Assembly: GCA_963970005.1 (NCBI GenBank)
Contig: CAXAMN010027484.1
Location: forward strand, 327,540-391,539
Length of the DNA stretch: 64,000 bases
DNA from: Durusdinium trenchii
Taxonomy: Eukaryota > Sar > Dinophyceae > Suessiales > Symbiodiniaceae
Direction of reading: 5' to 3'
This document shows, piece after piece, positions 30,711-40,100 of this stretch (the first letter of the stretch is position 1; each line of letters begins with the position of its first letter). A program made the translations under genes and the position numbers. The notes beneath the pieces are model-generated. The model worked only from the letters and a program-made list of their open reading frames with translations, ran no database searches and had not been told where the DNA came from.

Positions 30711-32030
30711 CTGAGCCGCTGGCTCTTGTTCAGATATACTTCCAAGATGTGCCGCCATTGAGGCTTCAAACATGCATCAATGAGAAAAAGGAAGTGGATG
30801 TTTGGGGACAGGCTCACCCAGATGCTCTTTTCTTCTCCTATTTGTTCCTCATTCTGTGTCTAAATCTGGCAACTGGGAGGAGTGCTCCTCCAGTAGAAGT
30901 TGCACCGAGGATGCACAACCCGAACGTTCAAGCTGCGTGGGCAGCTCATGGGGAAAGAGCAGATGACGCTTTGAATGGCCGGACTCGCTTGTTCGACCAG
31001 TGACCAAGAAGTAGACCGGGTGAACATGTGCCCCGGTGTCAAAATATCTCCTGAGGGTCTGTTGATGTTCTTGCATTTATGCACCTGGAGTCTCAAAGTA
31101 CCTCGGAAAATGGGTACAAGTACCTATTTTTATGGGGTCATGCCCATGTTCTAATGTACTTGAAGTGGGGTCCAGGTAGAGGACTTCATGGTCTCAGTGG
31201 CCTGTTTGTCCATCTCCATGTCTTCGTCGGAGTGTATCCAGTGCTGCTTGGATGAAGCTGTGTGGGCCACACGCTGTTCAGCCAGCGCCGGACGAGGCCC
31301 CACGCTTTCGCAACGGCCAACGAAACGCTTGGGAGTTTTGGAGCCATATATCCCCGGAACATGGTAGTCTTTATCCACCTATAGGGCGTATCCCATCACC
31401 AGTAACAATTTGCAAAAGATTCACACACACACACTCTCTCTCTATATATATATATATCCATGGATATATATATATATAGAGAGATGAGTATATTTATCAG
31501 AAAGGCCTTCACTAACCATCATCATCCACTGAAACCTGGCGATGGGATATACCCAACATCGACCTTTCTTTGGGCTCCAGCTTGCTCACATCACTTGAAA
31601 AAGTGAAAGAGGGACTGCCCGGTATGTGTGATGAGCCAGCACGACTTTTAAAGAACATACTGCACCGAAAACCAGCCCTCTTCGTAGCTCAACCAGGCTT
31701 GCGGCTCGGGGAAGCGAGCCTGACGTTCCTCCCCAGGTTTCAAAGCCGCAACTCGGTTCCGGACCACGGAGAAGACCCACAGGTCTTGGTGAGGTCGGTC
31801 CCCTTGCTCGTCTTCCAGAGTCTTCCCATGGTTCTTCCCAGACACTGGATTCACCGGGCAAAAACTGGGGTGGGAGGTGGGTTTTGGACTGGAGACACAG
31901 ACCATTCTGTCACATGGATGGTCTGAGTTTCTTTTAAACTTTTTACTGAAGAATCGTGGAAGGCAGTGGCCTGAATTCAGACTCTCAGGAGCCTTCAAAG
32001 ACATGTTTTATTTGACACTAAAAGAACCCC
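30711..32030. other. Intron or intergenic DNA
   Basis: Holds the 48-base palindrome at 31437 and a sequence related to family B ends at about 31836 (CCCAGACACTGG). No gene supported. Confidence 0.35.
31437..31484. repeat. Perfect 48-base AT/TC palindrome
   Basis: TCTCTC, a TA run, CCATGG at the centre, a TA run and GAGAGA form an exact inverted repeat without loop, next to an AC microsatellite. Confidence 0.85.
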
Positions 32031-32033
32031 AAA

Positions 32034-32107
32034 GGGCTCAGGTATGACTGGACCCTCCTGGCACCCACCCCAGTCCCACCTTCTTAGAAGGTACTTGGAG
32101 CCCTAGG
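32034..32107 (+). repeat. Foldback repeat family A, copy 3
   Basis: Contains the conserved core GACTGGACCCTCCTGGCACC and the right end GGTACTTGGAGCCCTAGGG; the left arm is degraded. Confidence 0.7.
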
Positions 32108-32109
32108 GG

Positions 32110-32880
32110 ACTGTACTTCCACCACCACGAGCCACTCTGAGTGCCATTCCTTTGAGCCACTCCGAGGCCGCCCTCTGCGACCATGCCTCGTGAAGGTGCC
32201 CTCACAGGTCCGCTCGGCGGAACACGCGCTTGGGAGGGCGGCGGCGCGAGGCGGGCTCCCCCCGGCCGCAGGGTGCAAGGAAGACACGCGAGGGTGGGGG
32301 GTCAAGGCAACCCATGTCAAAGCCAAGAACGGGAAGAAGGGATCCGTGAAGCAGGTCCGAACCTGTCCAGATGCGTCCAGCTGGTGACCTGTTGCTATGG
32401 AAGATGACCGGCCTTCTGGTTGTTTTTTTCATGTTTTGACCCTCCTACTGTCCCACATCTATGCCCCTATCCATGGGACTGGCCTGGTGGTGCCAGAGGG
32501 GTCCATGATATGGTTCCAGTCCCATGGATGGTTTGGGATGAAGATTGCCCTTGGCTCGGCCGAACTCTTATTTGCAGCTTTCTCCTAGCAGCTAGCATTC
32601 ATCTCACACAACGTGCTCCTGGGATTGGATCAGCCATTGTTTTGATTGCGTTGACCAAGCAATCATTGTTTGATAATTGTTTGTAAGGAGTGCGCACTAC
32701 AAAACCAAGACCAACAATTATTATATTATTAATTAATATGTGTTAAAAAGGGTCTTGGAAGGCTAGGGTTACACCAACCAGCTTCTGGCACCATCCTCCC
32801 ATCGCTTTAGATCGCTTTAGCAGACTCCAGGCTCCAGGTTCGAACACACAGAAAGCAGGCGCCTGGCTCCAAAGAACGTG
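32110..32880. other. Probable intron with a weak coding candidate
   Basis: A GC-rich frame at 32190-32360 (ending VKATHVKAKNGKKGSVKQV) could be a diverged cold-shock-domain C-terminal exon, but I cannot support it firmly. The rest is AT-rich and non-coding. Confidence 0.25.
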
Positions 32881-32889
32881 CCCGGGCAG

Positions 32890-33010
32890 GTCACGTGTCG
32901 CGCATTTCGAGCAACTTCGGGTTCATCGCACAAGACGGTGCGACGGAGACGGAGGTCTTCTTCATGCCCCGAGGCGACCGGAACCTCGCCTTGCGCCGGG
33001 GCCGGGGGTG
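32890..33010 (+). CDS. Putative cold-shock-domain exon, beta1-3 segment (unit 3)
   Basis: Acceptor CGGGCAG ends at 32889. The exon reads GHVSRISSNFGFIAQDG then ATETEVFFMPRGDRN. NFGFI and VFF are the two nucleic-acid-binding motifs of a cold-shock domain and the leading G-x-V-x-x-I is the first strand. This is the clearest copy in the window. The exon end is uncertain; Arg-rich readthrough after about 33000 is probably intron. Confidence 0.65.
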
Positions 33011-33242
33011 GAACATCCGGACTGGGAGGGTTTTTTTACGCCGTCCGAAGAGAGGGATGGATGTGTTTCACAAGGAATCTCCATGGATCTTGAGGGAGGA
33101 GAGAAAAGTGATATGTTAATGTGTTCTAGTATATGTTTTTCGAAATTTCTATATTCAAACGGAAGACACTGAAGACTGAAGGATCCAGAATTAAGCCGGT
33201 CAAGACCTTACGCACCGCATGAAGACGTCGCCTTGATGCCCA

Positions 33243-33330
33243 GGCTGCAAGGGCTTCCAAGAGTCGTTGCCGGCCGTGGGAACTCGCGTCAGCCGTGGGA
33301 ACCCAGACGGGTCGACCAGGCAGATCATGG
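33243..33330 (+). CDS. Putative cold-shock-domain exon, beta4 segment (unit 3)
   Basis: Acceptor TGCCCAG ends at 33242; an in-frame TGA lies just upstream at 33234, supporting an exon boundary. The exon reads GCKGFQESLPAVGTRVSRGN then PDGSTRQI, aligned with the segments at 25733 and 27066. The next exon of this unit is found only at 48165, on the far side of copia element 2. Confidence 0.55.
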
Positions 33331-33734
33331 ACGTTTTTGGACGTTGTGAGGACCCTATGGCAGATGTTTTGAGGATGTTGAAAGATGCTTTTAGTGGCAG
33401 AGCTTGGAAGGAGTATAGAGGTACCCTCCAGCAGATAAACGTAGGTCATCATAGATCCTGAAAACCACTGGGTCGTAGGGAAACATCTCCTCTCAAGAGT
33501 TCTTTTTCAGGGCCCATGTCAGTTTGCAGGGAGGTAAGCTTATATAGAAACTCGCATCACTGTGAAATAGCATCTTGCCCATCCCATCCTCATCCGCTTT
33601 CCACATCCGCCTGGCTGTAAGTTCTTGGTTGGTCCCGAAACTACATGAAACTACTGAGCGCTGACCGACTTTGATAGCCACCTTTGGGTGCAAGCTTGGC
33701 AACATCGCATTGACATAGTAGTTTGATTAGTGGT

Positions 33735-33740
33735 TTGATT
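33735..33740 (+). repeat. Left target-site duplication of copia element 2
   Basis: TTGATT directly before the left LTR is repeated directly after the right LTR (47893-47898). The duplication is 5 bases (TGATT) or 6, depending on which side the boundary T is counted. Confidence 0.85.
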
Positions 33741-34157
33741 AGTCATTTTCTGTGAACCCCTAGTATGTAACAGCATTCAATACATGTACACTTTTCAGTT
33801 GTCGCGTTTCACCAAGAGTGTACAACACATTCACTCCGTTCGCGACCACTTTGGCTCAAGAAAATTGGGCGTCCGCTCGATTCTCTTCAGGGTGCCGCTT
33901 TGACGTGCCGTGTGCGTCACTGCTTTCGCTGCATTTCGCTTCCGCACCTTTTGCCACTTTCCGTTCGCTCGTTCGCCGCCGTGCCTTCGTTCGTTCGGCT
34001 CACACGCAACCACGGGGTCCCGTCCATCCGACGTTCCTCGTACACTTATTAATATAGACCGTGCTTCCAGGGATCTGGCATACTTCTTCTACCACCTTCC
34101 GGTTGAGAGGGTTGCCTGGGCGTTTCCCTACGCCCCACCTGGTTTGTACACTCAATT
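33741..34157 (+). repeat. 5' LTR of copia element 2
   Basis: The LTR starts AGTCATTTTCTGTG and ends ACTCAATT, without the usual TG...CA ends. It carries ACCACTTTGGCTCAAG at 33845-33860, matching the 3' half of the dinoflagellate spliced leader, about 105 bases from the LTR start. It should hold the promoter (U3) and the R-U5 leader. Confidence 0.95.
33845..33860 (+). promoter_or_regulatory. Spliced-leader-like sequence in 5' LTR
   Basis: CACTTTGGCTCAAG agrees with the last 14 bases of the dinoflagellate spliced leader (CATTTTGGCTCAAG) except for one base. Over the whole 21-base leader the match is about 16 of 21. The same stretch occurs in the 3' LTR and a related one in element 1. It may be a relict of a trans-spliced RNA that was reverse transcribed, or an encoded mimic. 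Confidence 0.55.
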
Positions 34158-34166
34158 GGTTATCAG
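34157..34166 (+). promoter_or_regulatory. Putative primer-binding site of copia element 2
   Basis: TGGTTATCAG follows the LTR directly. Copia elements commonly use TGGTATCAGAGC, complementary to initiator tRNA-Met; this differs by an extra T. Position and the leading TGG support the role. Confidence 0.6.
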
Positions 34167-34251
34167 CCGTAGCCGTGAGCTACAGGCATCATCACTCGAC
34201 CCCATCCAGTGGTCCATTGCAGCACGCTTTTCGCACCTGCATAGGACACCA

Positions 34252-37200
34252 ATGGGTCGTGTCAACCCCCAGCCGCAAGCAACCGGCGCCGCTGCCTCTT
34301 CATCGGCTGCAGCACCAGCCACGGCGCCTGCTGGGGACCCTCAGGATCAAGAAGCATCCGCTTCCCCTGAGGGTGTGGTCGGAACCGCGCCTAGCGCGGA
34401 GACCACGGACCAAGAGTTTGGGGAGGCCGTTCAGCCACCCCTTACTCCCCGGGTCGCTTCAGGCATTTCGTCCTCCCAACCGACATTCACGCCTCAGGGT
34501 TCAGAAACCGCAGAGGCGGAGGAGGAGGTTGACGACCCTCAACCGGAAGAGCCTGTCGCAGAGCCGACCACCGTCGAGTTGCCTCCAGAGACCAGCACAC
34601 TTGGTTCTCTTGACGACGAAGCCCCTCTCGTTGCAGCAGAGCTCCAGACCGGAACCGCTGCTTCGCGCGGAGAGGTCTCGCCAGCTCAAGACGGCACGTT
34701 AGGCCCATCTAACGCCGACGATCCGTCCTTTGATGTCTTTTCGTTGTTAGGCCCACCTAAGCTAGAGCCCACAGCCAAGGAGGAAGTAGAGGAAGAAGTT
34801 TATGCCGATCCCTCAACCTCCCCTGTAGGCCTACCCCCACTGCATACTCATAATCATCCAACGCAGTTCGAATCATTGGCCACCGATCCGGTCTTTGACG
34901 AGGCTGAAGTTGACTTTGGAGACGAAGAGCCAGGCGACGACCCTGTTGATCAGGCGGGGCCCGCTCCCAAAGAAGAGCAGCAGGAAGGGGAAGAGGCTGA
35001 CGACGAAACCGCGCCTGGCGCGGAGACATCACAAACAACCTCCGCAGCCGTAGATCCTCAGCCGAAGCGTACGCGCGGCGCGAGGGGAGGCCAAAAACAC
35101 CAGTTCGAACAGTCCGACAAGAAGTACGCTCTCACATGTGATCTTATCGCAAGTCACCTGGCGTCGCATACCTACCGTCGGGTTCGTAAGACATACCATC
35201 TACCATTCGTGAAACCGCTGATTGCGCGGAGAGACTACTCCGAATGGTATAAGTATGCGGTGTTCCATGCTGATGCATGGGCCGAGTCCCCTGAAGACGG
35301 AGACATTTCCGACGGGGCACTCAAAGCCTGGGCGGCCATTATACCAGAGTTCTGGTCATGGTGCACACGTCACATGCCGGACATCTCAAACGGTGTGAAG
35401 CAACCTACATACCGTTTTCCGCCTGGGTATTACCAAAAGACATACAAGTTCATCCCGCTCCGCCAGGTCCACTCCTCGACGGCGACCTCATCGCAGGCAG
35501 CTCCGGCTGCCCAGCAAACCTTCCCCGTGACCGTCCCGGCGCGCACTTTTCAGCCCGTAGTGGGCGCAAGCGCTGCCAGTCAGTCAGGAGGTTGGAGACC
35601 GCAGTTGAGACCTGTCGATCACCCTGTGCAACCCCGATCCCGAACTCCCCAAGGAACTCCAAGATCTAGGTCTCAGACCCGGACCTCAGAGCCAGTTCGA
35701 CCTCCTCGACCAACCAGGCCGTGCCCCAGGCCTAATCGTGAAACCGCTGAGCTTCTCGCGGACACGGAGCAGCCGACACGCACGGTCCATCTTGCCGACG
35801 ACACCGAACAGGCGGATGATCCTATGGATGGTGTTGGAACCGAGGAGGGAGCACCCGCTCCAGAGGCTGAAGTAGATCCAGGGTACCCAGAAGCAGAGGA
35901 GGAGGGCGCAGTCCGACAGGACGGACAAGGCGGAACCGCGCTTGCGCGGGAGGAAGAGGAAACTTTCGAGCCAGATCCCGTGGTCGAAGTCGAAGGTGAA
36001 GATCTAGAGGCAGTTCGCACCCGTGCTGCTAACACGATAACCCGAGCCGTAAGGTCCGGTCGACTAGGTCGTGCACTTGCAGCCGCAACTCCTCCTAATC
36101 CACCACCATTAGACCCCGAGTATCCGAATATTCCTCATAGGCCACAGACCTTACCACCTCACGTTAAGGTTCGAAGGCCACCTCCACCGAAGGCAAGCAA
36201 TCGGAGTCTACCCGTGTCCGCGCAGCCTCCTGCAGCCGACGCTCCGCGTCCGGAGCCTAATCAGCCGAGGGAGGCACCGCAACCGCGTCAGCGCGGATTC
36301 GTCAGACTCCAACACGCTGCCCGCGAGCCGCCGGCGCAGCCCATTCCGATGGACACAGCTCGTGACACTGTCTATGATTTGCCTGACCACGTATGGCGAA
36401 CCCGCCCAACGAGGGAACCCGGCGGTCTGACAGTGCCACATCCAGAGCTATTGGTGCACCCAAACACTGAGGTACACGCCATGGACGTGGACGACGAAGA
36501 AAGTCCACCTCGCCCAGCGGCCAAACCTCGAGCAACCGCCCCTTGGCGGCGAGCACCAACATACGCCCTAGAGGCCGAGGAGGCACCTGAAGCACCGGCC
36601 CCGAAGCCGCGTGCGTCGGCAAATCCTCCGCCACCGAAGCGCTCTCGTGTTGTCTTTGCAACGACGTCACGGGTTGTGCTAAGGCCTGGTCCCGGCGCTC
36701 CGGAAGAAACCGCGCCCAGCGCGGAGCCATCTTTTGCGGAGCATACGCGGGGTACCGTCCCTCTGGTTGCCCAAAGAGTAGTAACTGGACATAGTTCAGG
36801 TGAACCTCCAGCGCAATCCCCTTCGAGGACGTCGGTAACCGTAACGCCACTTGTGGACCCAACACATCGTACCCCGAATCGCAACTGGGCCGATCAGTCG
36901 CTCGATGACGATTTGGACGATGCACCCACAGACTCCGGGGCGGCACCATCCGGTTCTTCGAGATCTAGGACACCGCCACCAAAGCCCCTGGTAGTCAAGC
37001 CACCGCCACAATGCATTCGCGAGGATCCGTCTCAACGTAAACCACAGTATGTTGAGTCAGGGCGGGTTGAAGAGTTCCTCCCTCACGGATTCTTCACAAC
37101 ACCTCCGCCCGGGCCTCGCAAGCCTCCACCACCGCCACCACCGGCTCAGGTACCAAAACCTAAGCCGATGCCTGAGCGACCACCGCGGTCTTCGAGCCCT

Positions 37201-38043
37201 GCTCCCGCAAACGTCGCACAGGATGCAACAGGCAGAGGCAGAGGTCACGGATACCCGCCACCTCCTGCACCTTCCGCAACCGCGCCTCGCGCGGAGGAAG
37301 ATCCTGCAGAGGCTGAACCAAAAGGCGGTACATTAGCGCCCCCAACTCTTGGAGACCCTCCGCCTCCAAACCCGCCACAGCAGGACGACGATATGCCACT
37401 CCCTCGCAATCGTTACCTCGAACTGTGGCAAGAGGCGCATCACGTCTTCGGTCAACAAATGTGTGACCCTATGACCCTAACTTTACCCGGTCAAGCTCAT
37501 AACATCGAGGTTGGTCTAGACTTCCATAAGGTTCTAGATGCAATGTTGGTGTATAAGCTTGAAGTCCCCACACGACAGTGCGTTGATGCTCTGGCCAATC
37601 TCGAGCGCCTCGGCGCAAGAATAACCATCATATCCTTCACGGGACATGAAGGTTACGCAAGAGCGGCCTCACAAACCGCGCACTTCCGTGACTGCGTTCG
37701 CGCAGCTGGACTCCAGATGGGAGGGGGAATATTCCTCACTAACTCCCGAGTCGGGCCGGAAGGCAAAACCCCAATCGTCACCCGATTGGGGATTTGCGCG
37801 TACGTCGACGCCGATTCCGAAATCATCAATGAGGTACGCCGCACTGGCTGCTACGGCTACCTCTGCGACGCTACGCGTCTTAATCAGCCCCATTCGGTTT
37901 TGCTGGACTTAGCTAATATGATCCGCTCCTCCGGGATCCACAACTGGAAGATTGCGCATCATCCTCGACCTTTGGCGTCCGACGAATTTTCAGGCGAATC
38001 CAACCCACGGGGAGGAGGCCGCCGACGACCCAAAGCTCGATAG
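34252..38043 (+). CDS. Extra 5' ORF of copia element 2 with C-terminal HAD-like domain
   Basis: The frame opens in the LTR (33910), but the first ATG is 34252, giving 1263 residues. Residues 1-275 are Pro/Ala/Glu/Gln-rich and low in complexity. Residues about 285-410 form a more globular part (HAWAESPEDGDISDGALKAW, RFPPGYYQKTYKF). A long Pro/Arg/Ala-rich linker follows. Residues about 1085-1220 resemble a HAD-superfamily fold: VGLDFHKVLD (motif I, but His where the second Asp is usual), IISFTG (motif II), GKTPIV (motif III Lys) and AYVDADSEI (motif IV acidic pair). Loss of the second Asp argues against ordinary phosphatase chemistry. At least eight copies of a CCGC..GCGG hairpin are built into the coding sequence and are translated as TAPSAE-like peptides. 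Copia elements normally have no ORF before gag; the role here is unknown. Confidence 0.75.
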   Translation: MGRVNPQPQATGAAASSSAAAPATAPAGDPQDQEASASPEGVVGTAPSAETTDQEFGEAVQPPLTPRVASGISSSQPTFTPQGSETAEAEEEVDDPQPEEPVAEPTTVELPPETSTLGSLDDEAPLVAAELQTGTAASRGEVSPAQDGTLGPSNADDPSFDVFSLLGPPKLEPTAKEEVEEEVYADPSTSPVGLPPLHTHNHPTQFESLATDPVFDEAEVDFGDEEPGDDPVDQAGPAPKEEQQEGEEADDETAPGAETSQTTSAAVDPQPKRTRGARGGQKHQFEQSDKKYALTCDLIASHLASHTYRRVRKTYHLPFVKPLIARRDYSEWYKYAVFHADAWAESPEDGDISDGALKAWAAIIPEFWSWCTRHMPDISNGVKQPTYRFPPGYYQKTYKFIPLRQVHSSTATSSQAAPAAQQTFPVTVPARTFQPVVGASAASQSGGWRPQLRPVDHPVQPRSRTPQGTPRSRSQTRTSEPVRPPRPTRPCPRPNRETAELLADTEQPTRTVHLADDTEQADDPMDGVGTEEGAPAPEAEVDPGYPEAEEEGAVRQDGQGGTALAREEEETFEPDPVVEVEGEDLEAVRTRAANTITRAVRSGRLGRALAAATPPNPPPLDPEYPNIPHRPQTLPPHVKVRRPPPPKASNRSLPVSAQPPAADAPRPEPNQPREAPQPRQRGFVRLQHAAREPPAQPIPMDTARDTVYDLPDHVWRTRPTREPGGLTVPHPELLVHPNTEVHAMDVDDEESPPRPAAKPRATAPWRRAPTYALEAEEAPEAPAPKPRASANPPPPKRSRVVFATTSRVVLRPGPGAPEETAPSAEPSFAEHTRGTVPLVAQRVVTGHSSGEPPAQSPSRTSVTVTPLVDPTHRTPNRNWADQSLDDDLDDAPTDSGAAPSGSSRSRTPPPKPLVVKPPPQCIREDPSQRKPQYVESGRVEEFLPHGFFTTPPPGPRKPPPPPPPAQVPKPKPMPERPPRSSSPAPANVAQDATGRGRGHGYPPPPAPSATAPRAEEDPAEAEPKGGTLAPPTLGDPPPPNPPQQDDDMPLPRNRYLELWQEAHHVFGQQMCDPMTLTLPGQAHNIEVGLDFHKVLDAMLVYKLEVPTRQCVDALANLERLGARITIISFTGHEGYARAASQTAHFRDCVRAAGLQMGGGIFLTNSRVGPEGKTPIVTRLGICAYVDADSEIINEVRRTGCYGYLCDATRLNQPHSVLLDLANMIRSSGIHNWKIAHHPRPLASDEFSGESNPRGGGRRRPKAR
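34385..34399 (+). repeat. Representative CCGCGC-CTA-GCGCGG hairpin in the 5' ORF
   Basis: A perfect 6-bp stem with a 3-base loop. Related copies lie at 34655, 35009, 35744, 35936, 36283, 36710, 37280, 38062, 46461 and 47409, with a weaker one at 43148. Loops vary while stems are kept. Confidence 0.8.
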
Positions 38044-38289
38044 GGCCCTACATGCCAGTAACCGCTGCCTCGCGCGGTCACTTTTCGTTCGTAGGACCAT
38101 TAGCTAGGTTGAGTGCAGTGAAACTTCAATCTCGATACCAAAGCCATTCTAGTTGAACTTTAGGTCATGCATTCAATTTTCTTTCAGTGCACTCGTTCTT
38201 CACCACGCAACAGCTGCCACAAGGCGCTGGAGTGGTCTGGACTCCTCGTGTAGCGCGAAAATAACTGCACCTGCAGTTGGGTGGGAACC
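38044..38289 (+). other. Spacer between the 5' ORF and gag of element 2
   Basis: About 245 bases, containing one ACCGC...GCGGT hairpin (38061-38078). It could hold a trans-splice acceptor or internal start for gag, but none can be fixed. Confidence 0.4.
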
Positions 38290-39115
38290 ATGGCGAACCA
38301 TACAGGGTTTTCCCCGCCTGATGATCCCCCAGGTGAACGGTCTAGGTCCTCCCCTGAAGAGGTTCCCGTAAGCCGTGGTAGAGGTCCTTCATCCAGTACC
38401 ACTGCCCACGCAATGTCCGTCGTCACTCGCCTGAGGGGTTCGTCGCTCGCTGCACCACCGGTCACACGTCCCAGGACCACGACCACGATGGAGTCTTCAC
38501 CGTCCACTCCAGAGCAGAGGCCAGCCACTCGTCGAAGACGTTCCGGGTCGGGGAGAGCGCTAGAGGGTATTCGTGAACCTAGTAACGAACAACCCCCCAT
38601 ACAATGGATAGATCCCCAAACTGGCCGCCCGCTACATAGGACCCCTAGTCCTCCTAACCGTAGTAGGCACACCACATATAGGGACCCGAACCGAGACATG
38701 CCGGCCGCTGCTTTCGTTGCTGGTGCTGCCGTCCAAAACGCACATAATGCATCCCTAATTGCTCAACAAGCAGCTACCGTTGCCGAGCAGCAAACACTCG
38801 AGGCCAACCAGGCCAGGCACTATGCATCGTTTGTTGAAGCTCAAGCAACACAAGCGCTACAACAAGCAGAAGCCACCTTACTAGAAACTAGGGCTAAAGC
38901 TGAAGCTTATGTAGCACAAGCCGAAGCTAACGTTCGTAATACACAGCAACAAGCTCAAGCCTTTGCTGCCTCCGTTGACCAGGAGAGAGAACAATTTCAA
39001 GCACAGTTGAACTCTAGAGCCCAGCAATGGGCCAGGGGGGTTGAAGCTGATGCAAGACTCCGCGTCCAACAACTTCAACACCAAACTGCCGAGAGGATCC
39101 AAAGGTGTCCTTTGG
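38290..39115 (+). CDS. Copia element 2 gag, N-terminal coiled-coil part
   Basis: ATG 38290 starts a Pro/Ser/Arg-rich leader of about 135 residues, then a long Ala/Gln/Glu coiled coil (AEATLLETRAKAEAYVAQAE, ending near QHQTAERIQ). The frame stays open to TAG 39208-39210, but after about 39105 the sequence no longer looks like coiled coil. The coil resumes about 1.3 kb later at 40400, so gag is interrupted here by an intron or an insertion. Confidence 0.65.
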
Positions 39116-39297
39116 ACATCGTTATCTATACAAACAGCGTTATGCTTCCGTATGTTGTTGATGCTTCCGTAGGAGCATTTTTGTTTGTACCTGCTCATGC
39201 AACATGGTAGCCAGCCATGACCTATAGCTCAGCTACCATGGCCTCACCTGAGCTTCCCAAAAAAAAGTTGCCAAGCAAGAAGTACATGTGACGCTTT

Positions 39298-39560
39298 GCC
39301 TGCCCACCCGCCCAGTCACCGTGTTGGTACCGCTGATTGCACAGCGCCTCATCCCAAATGAAAAAAGATGCCGTGGATGGTTCGATGCTTTGGTAGATTG
39401 TGGCAGCCCGCCCGCCCAGTCACCATGTTGGCATGGCTGATTGCACAGCGCCCCATCCCAAATGAAAAAGTGATGCCGCGGGTGGTTTCGATGCTTTGGC
39501 AGCCCACCCGCCCAGTCACCATGTTGGCATTGCAGGTTGCACTGCGCCTCATCCCAAAAG
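39298..39560 (+). repeat. Tandem repeat, three units of about 96-105 bp
   Basis: Units begin at 39298, 39403 and 39499, each with CCCGCCCAGTCACC, then GTTGGNA, GATTGCACAGCGCC and CATCCCAAA. Long minus-strand ORFs here are by-products of the repetition. Confidence 0.85.
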
Positions 39561-39603
39561 AAAAGAAAAATTGGTTGTCCCACGCAAAAACATGTGAACA
39601 CAG

Positions 39604-39627
39604 ACACACACACACACACACACACAC
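39604..39627 (+). repeat. AC dinucleotide microsatellite
   Basis: About twelve AC units. Confidence 0.9.
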
Positions 39628-39903
39628 GTGCCCACCTACATGTGGAACACACGCCGTAACAACCTGGAATGTTTGTGTTTAAAGCAGTGAATTGAATATG
39701 TGTATTCTTTGGGCCCTCCCTGCCCTTCAGGCAAGACAGTGTGGGCACTTCGCAAACAAATTGTGTTTGCGATTTTTTCGACAGACCCTCACTTCCGGTG
39801 TCAAGCTGTGAGAGTGTTTTGCACATGGATGGCAGTGCTGAGCTAGCCCGTCCGCCGCTCACCGGCATATTTTCCACATCTGCAAGGACGCGGCGATTAG
39901 ATA

Positions 39904-40100
39904 ACAGTGAACTCAGATTGTGAAACAGGAACCAGTGGCTTTCTAGCCTTTACACTTTACACGTTTACATCGGGCGAAGCGAGTACCCCAGAACATACCC
40001 CAGATACAGTGAACTCAGATTGAACCAGTGGTTTTCTAGTCTTTACACTTTACACGTTTACATCGGGCGAAGCAAGTATACCCCAGAACATACCCCAGAT
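39904..40100 (+). repeat. Tandem duplication of about 100 bp
   Basis: 39904-40005 and 40006-40100 both begin ACAGTGAACTCAGATTG and contain CTTTACACTTTACACGTTTA and ATCGGGCGAAGC; they end CATACCCCAGAT. Few differences separate the units. Confidence 0.85.

Noticed and set aside
33818..34057. Identical 79-codon ORFs in both LTRs (also at 47554-47793)
   Set aside because: They lie in LTR regulatory sequence, lack recognisable features and are identical only because the LTRs are.
34385..37294. Regular hairpins as a CRISPR array
   Set aside because: Copies are irregularly spaced, inside a eukaryotic retrotransposon ORF, with no constant-length spacers.
39200..39240. ATGGTAGC...GCTACCAT hairpin as a tRNA-like gene
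   Set aside because: No cloverleaf, T-loop or box A/B arrangement; just a short inverted repeat.
39233..39877. Minus-strand ORF of 214 codons with repeated GDWAGG peptides
   Set aside because: It is the reverse reading of the 100-bp tandem repeat inside the gag-interrupting segment.
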